From assembly GCA_002794775.1 (NCBI GenBank), contig NBAY01000016.1:372001-436000 (forward strand): a DNA stretch of 64,000 nt. Direction: 5' to 3'. The position numbers and the translations under genes are program-made. This document shows positions 36,745 through 47,337 of the stretch, in pieces (within the stretch, counting starts at the first letter, position 1; each line of letters begins with the position of its first letter). The notes under the pieces were generated by a model. The model was not told where the DNA came from, did not search any database, and saw only the letters and a program-made list of their open reading frames with translations. The stretch is from Porodaedalea pini. Taxonomy: Eukaryota > Basidiomycota > Agaricomycetes > Hymenochaetales > Hymenochaetaceae.

Positions 36745-37110
36745 CAATAATTTTGCATACATAAGCGGTCATAGGCATTGATTGGTAGTTAAATTAGCGC
36801 AGTTCAGGGCCACGAATGCATATATGATGCAATGAGATAAATTCGCTATGATACAATGAGGTTGGTTTGGGCTGTCGAGGGAATGATTGATCTTATGGGT
36901 AGAACATATATCACTGTGAGACTGCGCCCCACGCTTGAAATCTAAAAGGTTATAATAGTCGAACATTACCCAGCACTATGAGTTTCGTATGATTTCCCTT
37001 GTTCCGGGGCCTCCAATTTCACCTTTTCAAAGAATTGCACTCCCAAGGGGCGGGTGAATAGTAGTAGGCTCTGCGCCGCATTGATTCCCGCGCAAGAGAT
37101 CAATGACGTA
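36745..37110. other. Spacer between convergent genes, no gene seen
   Basis: The PPR gene (+) and the HapX gene (-) end towards this AT-rich stretch. The minus-strand frame here (36966-37199) overlaps the HapX end in another frame and could be an alternative C-terminus, but nothing demands it. Confidence 0.4.
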
Positions 37111-39597
37111 TCAACAATGTTTGCCGAACTGGGCATCGAGGATCCGAAGCGCCTCGCGGACGCCTGCAGCGTCGACTTCGCGGATACGCCGGCGCCCACA
37201 TTCGCGCAGCTCCTCCTGAGGAACGAGCGCAGGACGTCCAGTAGCTCTGGGTCCCAGACTCAATGCGGATGTAGTTGCACCTTGGGGAGCCGGAAGAGTG
37301 GAACTAGAGGTGGGGTCATTGGGAGTCATTGTCGACGTAATTTGCGCCCGCTGCTGTTCTTGAGCTCGGAAATGAGCATGAGGGTCGGTGAGAAGGATAG
37401 GATTGCTGTCCTTCCCCTGTGGTTTCGCGGTGTCCTGCGCTGCTACCGGAACCACCTCCGATTCCGGCGCTGCCGGACTCCGTGCAGCGTCACGCTCAGG
37501 AGTGATCGAGCCCGGGGCGGGATTGATTACGGCGACAGGACCTGAACATTTCGTCCTCCGCGCCACGACATCAGCGAGCATGCTAGAGGGGAGGAGAAAT
37601 TTTTAGTGTCCGATCAAAAAATGAGTCCTGTGAGACAATAACATACCTCAGGTCTGCAAAGGCGATGTTCGGGTGGGACTTGAGGCGCGCCCAGGCCTCG
37701 TTCACGGGAATTGTCTCGGACGGATTCGTAGGCTTTCCACCGGTCGCAGATGAAGCAGGTGGTGTCGTTATTGATGAAGCGGGCGCGGTAGCAATTGAGA
37801 GGGAGGGTAAGATGACAGAAGGTCTCCGAGAGTTATTGCACGGCGAGGCAGCTGGAGCCGCCCGGTCTTGCTCTGGCCTTGCGGGAGTGAGTTCGATCAA
37901 TTTGAGGCCGCCCATTGTCGAGCTCGAGCTCGGCGTGGAGGTAAAACTTGGTCCAGACGCACATGCCGAACGAGGAGCCTTCCCACACGCCTCGGGATTG
38001 GGACAAGAGGCACATGCCGGAGCTACCGTACTCGCTGAATCTCCCAGCGCACGGCAGAAAGCCTTGCCGAAGTCATCGTCCTTGCACGCCGGGCAGTTCG
38101 ACGGATCACCCGAGCACATCGGAGGGACCGGGTTGAGTTGCCAGACCTTGCCCGAGGTGGTTCGTCGTGTGTTCTTCATACGCAGAGGGATGGATCGGGA
38201 AGAAGGGGTGGTAGCAGAAGCTGGGGAAGGCTCAGGTGAGGGAAGTCGGATCTGGAAAGGACCGTTACGGTTGGCCTGTTGTTCCGAGGGACTTTCAAGC
38301 GGAAGAGGCATAGAATGTTGATAGGAAGGCATGTCTTCAATGTGTGACGGCTTGGCAGACTTGGAAGGTGTGTCGGCATCGTCTGAGGCAGACGGAATCT
38401 CGATAATGTTGGATATCGAATTTGCGACACGGTTATCTGCATCTTCGACCTTGAGCGCGGTCATAGCCCTATTCTGAGGCGCCAAGTAATCATGCCCGTA
38501 CTCGGATAGCGAACTGGACATTCCAGACACGGCACCGGCGTGTTGCATGGCGATTTCGCGACATACACAAGGGGTACTGTCTGTACACAGACCGCAATCG
38601 AAGCTATCAAATGGCGGCGCACCTCCGAGGGTGTCGAAGGACTTCAAGCCATCGCCTGATGGTGGAGAGAATATTGCCGAGGTCGAATACGAGGACGTCG
38701 CACGGACTGATCCGGACGGCGCGGACAGGGGCGCGAAGGGCAGAGGGGAGAAAGGTGTACGTGAGAGGCCGTTGGAGTCCGGAGAAGAGGCCATTGAAGG
38801 AGGTGAGGGCATATAAGCGACTCCCTGGGCATATTGAGGGCATGGAGTCGACGACGGAACAGGGGAGTCCGTCTCTGCTCGGAATCGCTTGCGAGAAGTA
38901 GACTCCAGGAGTACGTTGACATCGTCGCTAAGAGCTGAACAGACGGAGTCGTCCCTCCAACGTTTAAGATTCTTGCCTCCGTCCTCTTTGTCGCTTTGGG
39001 TAAGCGCGACAGGCGCAGAAGCGGCGGCCGCAGCACGTTCCTTGAGACGTGCTATCTCCTCCTTGAGTGAAGCATTTTCACCTTTGAGCTGCTCGTTTTC
39101 CTCCTTTAGACGCTTGGAGATCTGCTGAAGAGCAACGTTGCGCTCGATTTCTCCTTGTTCGTAGGACTGGACGCGAGCTTGGAGGTCGGCCAGTTGAGAC
39201 TGCTTGCGTTCTCTAAACGCGCGCTGAGCAGCCCTATGATTAAGATTTACATGTCAGGCTTCTATATATAATTGCACAAGATGTCGAGCACCGCACCGAT
39301 TCTGGACACGGCGACCCTTACTATCAACCTGGCAGAGCATTGTGAGAAGGCTTGGCGGGATGCGCAGGGCGGGCGCAGATGCAAGCTTACATACCTCATG
39401 CGTTTCCTTGGGCGCGGCGGCGGCATCTTTCTTTGGCTTCCTTCCTGGCTTTGGTTTGGCGGGAATCACCCATTCCTTTGACGCTGTGCGAGCTGTGGGT
39501 AAGCGCGAGAGGGAGGGCGGCAACGGTGGGAGGAAATACCTTGTGCCCAGAGAGTGGATGAGGAGGGGACGGTGGATTGGGTAGCATCAGCACTCAT
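37111..39597 (-). CDS. hapX: HapX-type bZIP iron regulator
   Basis: Exons in coding order: 39540-39597, 39395-39492, 39297-39328, 37647-39233, 37111-37582; 748 residues. Order of domains: a Hap4-like CCAAT-complex-binding motif (KEWVIPAKPKPGRKPK, about residues 24-39), the bZIP basic region NRAAQRAFRERKQSQ followed by a leucine-zipper coiled coil (to about 125), then Cys-rich regions: CGLCTDSTPCVCRE near 276-289, NCPACKDDDFGKAFC near 438-455 and CASCPNPEACGKAPRSAC near 470-490. This is the layout of HapX, which binds the CCAAT complex and represses iron-consuming genes in iron lack; its Cys-rich regions sense iron-sulfur status. Start at 39597 gives MSADATQ; an in-frame ATG at 39741 would add 48 residues. 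The C-terminal exon is Pro/Ala-rich and its end is less certain. Confidence 0.88.
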
Positions 39598-39900
39598 GGG
39601 AAGACGCGTGGAGAGAGAGGGCGCGGCGCGCCTGGCTTTGAGAGAGAGAGAGCTGGAGGCAGTGAGACTCTGGGAGGGGATGGCGACCTGTGCGATGCGG
39701 TCTATATGAATCGGAGAGCTATTGGCACAAAAGTCAGGCATCTTATCAGATCACTGTTTTTAGCGGTCGACAAGGAAGGAAATGCTTTCACAGTCGACTG
39801 GCCTTTTATCGGAGCTACTAAATATTTTATAGGCGAAAGGGTGAACAGGGGGTCAGCCTTGCGGCAGTGCTACAACAGATTATCTACCAGTCTAACAAGC
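39598..39900. promoter_or_regulatory. HapX upstream region / eIF3b 3' UTR
   Basis: The only space between eIF3b and HapX on the same strand. It holds a GA-rich tract on the + strand (about 39606-39660). I see no named operator. Confidence 0.35.
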
Positions 39901-42886
39901 CTACTCCTCGACGACCTCCTCAGTCTCTTCAAGTACCTCCTCCAGTTCAATCGCAATCTCCTCTTTCTGCTCCTCCTGAGAAAATAGTTCATCATCGTTG
40001 CCTCGTACATGAATAAGCAGTAGATTGAATCTTACCTCGGCTGCGCGTCCGTTAACACCTTGGCGCTCATCACCTAACTCCTTCCGGCACTTCGCACGCC
40101 ATGCGTTCCATTCATCCACGAGCCGCTTCCGCTGCGCAATCAGTTCTGCGCTCACGTTGCTCTCCTCAGCAGCATCCTCCTCGTCGAACGCCCGACTGTA
40201 CTCTTTCAGGTTCTTGCGAATCTGGCGCTGCTGCTCCTTTGTCAACAGTGTCCGTGGTCGCGGCCTCCAGAGGAACTGCTTGAAGCGGTCTAGAATCTGC
40301 TTCTGGATATCCTGTCCCTTGAAGTCCCAAAGAGCGTAGCCATTCTCCAACTACAAATAAAGCAATACTTTTGTTAGTAGATAGCTCCCCACACAACCCG
40401 CCCATTTATGAGCCTGGGAGGCCCGCTTAAAAACAACATACCGTGTGTCGCCAGGCACTCGCACTCGTGGCTAAGTACCTTCCTGAAGGGTCCCATTCTA
40501 CATCCGTCACACCATAGTGATCAGCCGTCCCGAGATGCGAGATCCCCGTACCCCAGTCCTCCTTCGCGGCCTCACGGCGTCCACTTATGTCGTCAGTGTT
40601 GAAATCCAAGTCCCAGAACTCCAACTCTGATTTTGACGACGAACCAACCGTTGCCAGTACCACATGTCTACCACGCGGCGACCAGCGTATCGTGTTACTC
40701 GTTCGCGAAGGAAGAGCCTCTGCAAAAACATGTCGCCCGCATGAGTATGACCCGCGAAACACGTTTGAAATTGACCCACTCAGTAATTTGAAGTCACCCT
40801 TCCCACGCTCATGCTGGTAGAAGCTGACGTCCGTCTTGATAGTAATCCCAGGAGCAGGGTTGCCCACATTCGGGTCATTGCTCGACACAATCGCGAAACG
40901 CTCGCCCTTTGGCTCCCATGAAAAATCGGTAACGGTATCTGTATACATAAACCAGTGAGAAAGCAAGATCCGGATGAACCAGCGGGATGAAAATAGGGTA
41001 CAAATAGCCGCCCAGACCGACGTCGCGCGAAGGACACAGAACGTGTGTGAAAGCGCAAGACGAGGAGGGACATCAGATCCGTACCTTTCAACTCGACCAC
41101 CTCTACAGGGAAGTCCTTCTCTCGCACGCGGAAGATTTCCAAGTTGCAGAAGATCGACTTTTTAGTCTTGGTGTGCCTATCTACCTTGACGCACAGGAAA
41201 TCGCCCTGGTTCTGCCAATAGAGCTTACACTGAAATGAAAAGATGCCTTCTGTCAGAACACGCCTTTTGATGTCTTGGCTTCTCGCTTGGGCGGACCCGC
41301 AGGTAGCCGGCCCCGAGCGTGGATGAGGAAGAACATACCTCAGTCACGTTGAACAAATTCTTGGATCGCAGCACTGTACGATCTGGGATACTCATGAGGG
41401 ATACTCGAGCTGGCTGGTTTCCCACTTCTGGTGTCCAATACACTAGCATGTTCTCCTTCCGTTTCTTGCCCTTTGCCGCGCCCACGTCGCCTTTGGTCTC
41501 CTTCTCCACCTCCTCGCGATCGCGGTCACCTATAGGACGCCATTCAAAGTCGACAACACCGTCAATCTTAATGCTCTTCTTGTCCAAGAGACCCATTCCG
41601 GGCAGCTCATACACGCTAATTTGCTGCCCCGGAGTCACACGCGCGACATAGCGGTCATCTGCACTCCACTTCAGTGCAGGCCATTGCATCTGTTGCTTCT
41701 TCGCGCCCGCAGCTCCATCCTCGCCTAGCGAAGATGCGGGTACATTTTGCGTTGGGAATGTGCGGAGAAGGTTACCGGTCTTGATATCCCACACAGCAAT
41801 GCTATTGCCCTCGTCTTCGTGCGATAGATACTGCGGTCCCTGCGGCGCACCTTCTGGGATAACAATAGGCTCGTTGGACCACGTTGCAATATAACGTTCG
41901 TTAGGCGAGAAGTCGATCAGTTTCACAAGGGGGTGTGCGAACTTCTGCACAGGAGACCATGATGGTCCGCCCCACAACCTTACACCTTGCCTGTGTAGCG
42001 TTGCGAGCATCGTACCCAATGGAGACCAGGAGACGTATAAATCGGTCCAGTTCTGTATAGAAGTCATCATTGACATCTTCGTTGTGCGGAAACAAGGCGC
42101 TAAAAGATAGGAGTGGAATAAGACGCCACGCACTTTTCTTTCATACGCAACCTCCGATTGCGAAGGTTTGCCATGCCAATGGATGGTGACATCATCCTGC
42201 CTATAGGTGACATACTGATCGCGACCTTGAGGATCCGTGAGCCATGCTCGCAAATGCTCCTAACAAAAATGTGGGAAATCAGACGCAAGACTAATGGCAC
42301 CAAGGTAAATAACGGGTACCCTTGGCTGGTATTGCTCCGGCTCCGGCTCAACGAACGTCTCGTCCACATCCCTGAACTTCTCAATATCGGTGAAGCGGTT
42401 GATGAGGAATGTGTGTTTGGCATCGAAAGGGTGGCCGTTCATGACATTCAATGCGTATATAGCATCATCAGCATTCTTAAACTCCATGAACACAAATCTG
42501 ATAATGATATTAAACAAACGAGTTCAGTATATATGTTGCACAATACTTTCTGGCCATATGGACTCACCCTTTACTCTTTCCCGTCTTTTCATCCCAAGGA
42601 ACAAATATATTGTCCGTCTTGATATGCGCGCCTTTCCTCCCGAATTCCTTGCTGATCTTCGTCAGAAGCTTTTCGAGTTTTGAACTGTCGATGACTGGTA
42701 CACCATCCACCACCAGAATGTTATCGAAGCCTTCCTCTAGCTCGACGTCATATCTGTAATGGAGGAGAGCAAAGGTCTCGTTCATCGCTCAAAATTCTCG
42801 TTGAACTGCTGCACGTACTTGGCTTCAATGTCAGAGTAATCGATGTCCTCATCATCGTGGTGTAAGCTTCCATTAGGGACTGGCAT
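39901..42886 (-). CDS. PRT1: Eukaryotic translation initiation factor 3 subunit B (Prt1)
   Basis: Exons in coding order: 42819-42886, 42568-42753, 42320-42497, 42134-42259, 41339-42052, 41085-41229, 40442-40938, 40036-40350, 39901-39975; 767 residues, close to yeast Prt1. The N-terminus has an RNA-recognition motif (FDNILVVDGVPVID, then GFVFMEFKNADDAIYALNVMNG), followed by a WD/beta-propeller region (NWTDLYVSWSPLGTMLAT, VKLIDFSPNERYIATWS, TDFSWEPKGERFAIVSS, VTDVEWDPSGRYLATSAS) and a C-terminal basic/acidic helix (FLWRPRPRTLLTKEQQRQI) that contacts eIF3i and eIF3g. It is a core scaffold of eIF3 on the 40S subunit. The last exon codes for a Glu-rich tail. Confidence 0.96.
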
Positions 42887-44588
42887 TTTGGCAGAAGTTA
42901 CGCCTCAAAAAGTTTCGTTGACGGTGCGGGTGGTGTCGATGGTGCCGCAACTTTCGATGAGTGGAAGTTCTCACGAACACAATATAGATTATGTAATAAC
43001 TCAAAGTTTCTCTTAGCTGGAAGTCAACTGATCCAAAGCTTAAGCTTGTCCGCGCAGACGATGTTCAATTCTGCAACATGGGAAATCCATCTTGACTCCT
43101 CATACATTCTTTTTAGCTGGTACGGGATCACGGAAGTATACGGTAAACGAATACCTTCATGAGTACCGCGCTCTCCATTTCATAGCCTCTAATCCGATAC
43201 GTGAGTACGATCATAGACCGCTGGACTGGCTGCAGCTCCGGATCCTTGTCGGTGGAGCTGTGAAACAATATATCGGATTGATGTCCCCTCAGTCGTTTCG
43301 TTCCTCAAACCACTTCCCATAGCACGGCTGCATCGCCGACGATGACCTGGGGCGTGAGAGCGGCCATCATTAATATTGATCACAGCTATATTGACGGTTG
43401 CCCATACACTTGACTTGGATCGACACGCCGTCGCTGGACGCAAGTGAGCATCAATCTTCGGCGCCTCCTGGAGAAGGCCGAAACATGTACAGACATGCAT
43501 ACCCTCGCTTCGCGCCAATCATGAAGATATTCGGAAAGCGGCAGTCTCCGGGGTCCCAGAGTCGAGTCAATCTTATCGGACTTGGCTCAATTCTGTCTCC
43601 TTCCATCGGCCGAGCGAGGTCAGAGTAAACGGCCTTTGCTCAAGTCGAACGGTACGTAGAGCTCTCTGTCTTTGACTATGACGAACCCAGGCTCGTCTGA
43701 TATTCGGATCGTGTTGCATAATTAATTCGGTCCGGTTCAAGCTGCGTCTCACAAATAACTACCGTGGCAACCAGGATGCACGTCGTCGTCTTCGAGGATT
43801 CCGAGGAATGCAAAATTGAAAAGGAGCTCGCCTAAATTCTTTGCAGGACAACGAAAGTAGTGTGATCTTCTTTACGATCTTCTCTCCGATTCGGAGGTGC
43901 AATCTTAATCTGTTTAGTCTTCTCGACAAACCTCACAGTAAGCAGATAAACCAGCTTTACAACGACATTGCTCTTTTGCAGAGAACGGATATAGGAAGAA
44001 GCCTATGTCACTATCAGGTAAACGGGATTTTGACTACTATTTCCAATATGCCCCCTGCTGTCATGAAAAGAGTCACCTAACGACTTCTCGACACCTACGC
44101 ATATGCGTTCGAGATCAAGATCGATTTAGAGGCTGCACGCCACTCCTTCTAAGATGGGACCTAGGCCTGTAGGAACAATGCGGCGAACAGCGGCTTCGTG
44201 GCTAAACCCGTGTACTCTCATTCGAACCGCAAGTGGAACAAGGCGAAATGCGATCTGAATAGAAACACAAATTATTATAAGTACGTACAAGACCTTCCAG
44301 TCAGTTGATTACTGCACAGTGGTCCAAGCTAACCAGAATTCTGCGTAGTGTAACAATTCAGCAAGCCTCAAATATATTCTTATAAAGAAGATTAAGAAGG
44401 CATCAAGGGCGTGCGGCACTGATAAAAACGTCAGTTTGAAAGCCTTCTACATCCAGTTCATCCTACTTGGGTCGAAGCGTTAAAATAGGTCGCACGTTTG
44501 TGCTCTGCCTCGCGCTAGCTGAGGATATCTCAGCGCTGCTGCAGACATGATACCTGCCTCCGAGCTCGGTTGACCCCGCAGTTCAATA
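42887..44588. other. Spacer with upstream part of duplicated transporter unit, no gene seen
   Basis: From about 43648 it is similar to 47338 onward (shared GGTACGTAG, ATCGAGGATTCCGAG and CCTAAATTC blocks), so it is the 5' flank of the duplicated unit. The left part (42887-43640) has no supported frame. Confidence 0.5.
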
Positions 44589-47305
44589 ATGGCTAGCCGC
44601 AACCAAACGTCCTCCGATAAAAGCATCACGGACATCGACGAGGCCCCAGACCGCATCGCCCTTAATCATGAACATGTCAACGGGGTCGAGCTTGACGGCG
44701 AAGTTGTTGATTCACGGGAAAGGCTCAGCGCCTACTTCACTATCGCAGCCTCTGCGTTTGGACTCATTAGCGATGGCTGTAAGCACTGAGTCTTACACTC
44801 TGCGGTGCTCGCATATTGTCGGTTCTGACTTATGGAGTACTGTTCCGGTTAAATCAGACCAGAATAATCTGATGACTATGTCAAACGTCATCTTCACAAA
44901 GCTGTACCCGGACTCCTACACATCTACCGTGGCCACCCGCGTGTCTAATGCATTGCTAATTGGTAGACGCTGCCGTTCGATATAACGTCAAGAAAGCAGA
45001 TGCTGATGGCTGCCATGCAGGTGACATCGTCGGTCAAGTCCTTGTGGGCCTTATATGCGACCGTGTCGGCCGCAAAGCAGCTCTGATTATCACTACATGG
45101 ATGATCATCATTGGGGCCACCATTGGCACTGCTGCTCACGGTGCGCATGGGGGTGCGGTCGGCTTGTTTTGGTGCCTCACATTCGCGAGAGGTATTACTG
45201 GCGTAGTAAGCGCGAAATAAATCACCTAATCTTATACCGCATTGAGTTTTGAACGCCGACTAATTGATTTGCTGTGTAGGGTGTAGGTGGTGAATATCCA
45301 GCGGCATCGACGAGTGCAAGTGAGGCCGCCAATGAGAAGATGCTCAAGCAACGGGGACCAGGTTATTGAGTTCTCTTCCTGTGTATATTTGAAGAGTTCT
45401 GACAGACTTATTTTACCAATGGAATCTAGTAATCATAGTGGTCACCAACTTTGTACTAGTCGTAAGCACTATCAAATCCCATTTGCGATGCATCCTCAAA
45501 CTGCGTCCTAGTTCGGCGAGCCTCTCGCTGTCTCTGTATTCCTCATCGTACTATCGGCTTCCGGAGAGACACATCTGACCACTGTATGGCGTATCTGCTT
45601 TGGAGTTGGGATACTACTCCCCGTTACCGTATTTTTCTTCCGTTGGAGAATGCTCAGTTCGAAACTGTTCAGGAAGGGGGCTATAAAGCGTAAGAAATGC
45701 ATTGTTAATTGTGCTTGAGTTCCCAGAACTTATCAAGTCTGTACAGACCGTGTCCCTTATTGGCTAACATCGAAACGCTACTGGAAACCTATGATTGGAA
45801 CTTGTGGAGCATGGTGCGTGGGATTGATCCCTCTAGTCTCTGTGTGCTGTCAAAAATAAATCAGGCTGACTCTTCAAAAGGTTTTTATTTGACTTCGTAC
45901 GTAGCTCTTACTTGCTATCTATCCTGGCTGAATATCTCTTCCGTTAGGTGTGGTATCCCAACGGAATATTCTCGGCAACCATTATCTCTAGCGTTATAAA
46001 GAACAGCGACCTCAAACGCACCGCAGAGTGGCAGTTGCTTCTAGGGACATTGTCTATCCCTGGTATATTTGTCGGTGCTCTCCTATGCAATATACTCGGC
46101 CGGCGGTACACGGTAATTCTAGCTTATCGGAGGTCAAGGCGTATAACTGATTACTATCAATTAACAGATGATGCTCGGTTTCAGTGGATACGTTATGTTT
46201 GGTAAGCTTATAAAATGAGCTCTGTTTAATCGGAACTAAACGGGCAATAGGCTTGATTATCGGGCTGTCGTATGATAAAATTACGAAGATCGTGCCTCTT
46301 TTCGTAGTCCTGTGCGTATCAGTCTTGTTTAAAGTGAAATGAAACCTGAGGCTGGTTAAATTTATAGTTATGGCTTAATGCAGTCCTTTGGGAATCTGGT
46401 ATGTAGCTCTCTATGTGACCTGGTTGTAGAAGCATTACCGTTGAAACAGGGTCCTGGAGATATGGTGATCCTCGTGAGCGCAGAGTGAGTGCCTTTTCAT
46501 TATATAAAAAAGGAAGCCGGTACATTGCCCCTAATTGTGGCACCCTAATTGTGGCACACACAGGTCATATGCGACTCCAGTGCGTGGCACATGCTTTGGC
46601 TTGAGTGCGGCACTCGGTAAAGTCGGAGCGGCAGTGGGAACTCAGGTATTCAATCCAATTCAGGACCACTTCGGGAAGAGGTGCGCTTCCTACCAAGTTC
46701 TTGATCAACTATAGTTGGGTCTAACTCCATAACAATAAGGTGGACGTTTATCGTCGCAGCCATCTGCGGTACTGGTGGAATCATCATCACATACTTTTTT
46801 GTGCCTGACATGACAGGCGTGGATCTTGCCGAAGAAGATGCCGCGTTTGTGAAGTATCTCACCGATAACGGATGGGAAGGCGAGGTTGGTGAGGATGACG
46901 AACGCATGCTTGTAATCAAAGAGGGTGACACCCAACAGGATGGAGACTCAGGAAAAAAAGGTATAGATAAGAAAAGTGAAGCCGTATAAGGTTGCTTCGT
47001 ATGGATAGGATTCATAAGTTTGACAGGTTGTTAGGAACCGCCGAAGGAATGAATCGTCACTCAGAATTACTTGTAATATAATACGATTCAATGCACTGAA
47101 CTCGAGATAAGTGTCGCTTTCCCTTTCCTGGAGAAATGATCTACAGATTGTCGCGGAGATTGAAGTAAACTAAAACGCATTGTCGTACGCGTCGATCATG
47201 TTTTCATCTTCGCTCTACCGCATTTCGATTCCTGTTCGAATCAAAATTGAATGCAATGGAATCCTCCCGGTTAGATCTGGACAGTGCTAGGGCTTCATGT
47301 CTATG
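43648..47305 (+). repeat. Duplicated unit 1 (transporter gene plus flanks)
   Basis: It matches unit 2 in order and strand, including about 0.9 kb upstream and 0.3 kb downstream of the gene (downstream shared: TCATAAGTTTGACA, CGAGATAAGT, TCGCGGAGATTGAA, CTTCATG). The copies have diverged by many substitutions and small indels. Borders are approximate. Confidence 0.75.
44589..46989 (+). CDS. MFS transporter copy 1 (Git1/phosphate-type symporter), intact
   Basis: Fifteen exons: 44589-44778, 44858-44962, 45021-45205, 45280-45361, 45430-45461, 45512-45689, 45747-45813, 45881-45896, 45948-46112, 46168-46201, 46251-46311, 46368-46398, 46450-46484, 46564-46680, 46740-46989; 515 residues, about 12 membrane helices. 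Seen: KLSAYF-like start (RLSAYFTIAASAFGLISDG), the MFS signature GLICDRVGRKAALIITT after helix 2, GVGGEYPAASTSASEA (the Git1/Pho84-type substrate loop), RTAEWQLLLGTLSIPG and CNILGRRYT, and the tail VPDMTGVDLAEEDAAF. Family members carry phosphate or glycerophosphodiesters with protons through the plasma membrane; which one is unknown. FGEPLAV replaces the usual FGGPLAV, and the donor of intron 4 is a weak GTTATT. Confidence 0.85.
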
Positions 47306-47337
47306 CTTTTCCGGCCTTCGTTGCATGGTTGCTGACT

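Noticed and set aside
37054..38321. Plus-strand frames of 163 and 218 codons
   Set aside because: Antisense to HapX exons, whose zipper and Cys clusters are unmistakable.
39597..39741. Longer HapX N-terminus from the ATG at 39741
   Set aside because: In frame, but the added 48 residues have no HapX similarity; kept only as an alternative start.
43092..43322. Short plus-strand frame in the spacer before the transporter array
   Set aside because: No splice partners, domain or conservation in the duplicated unit.
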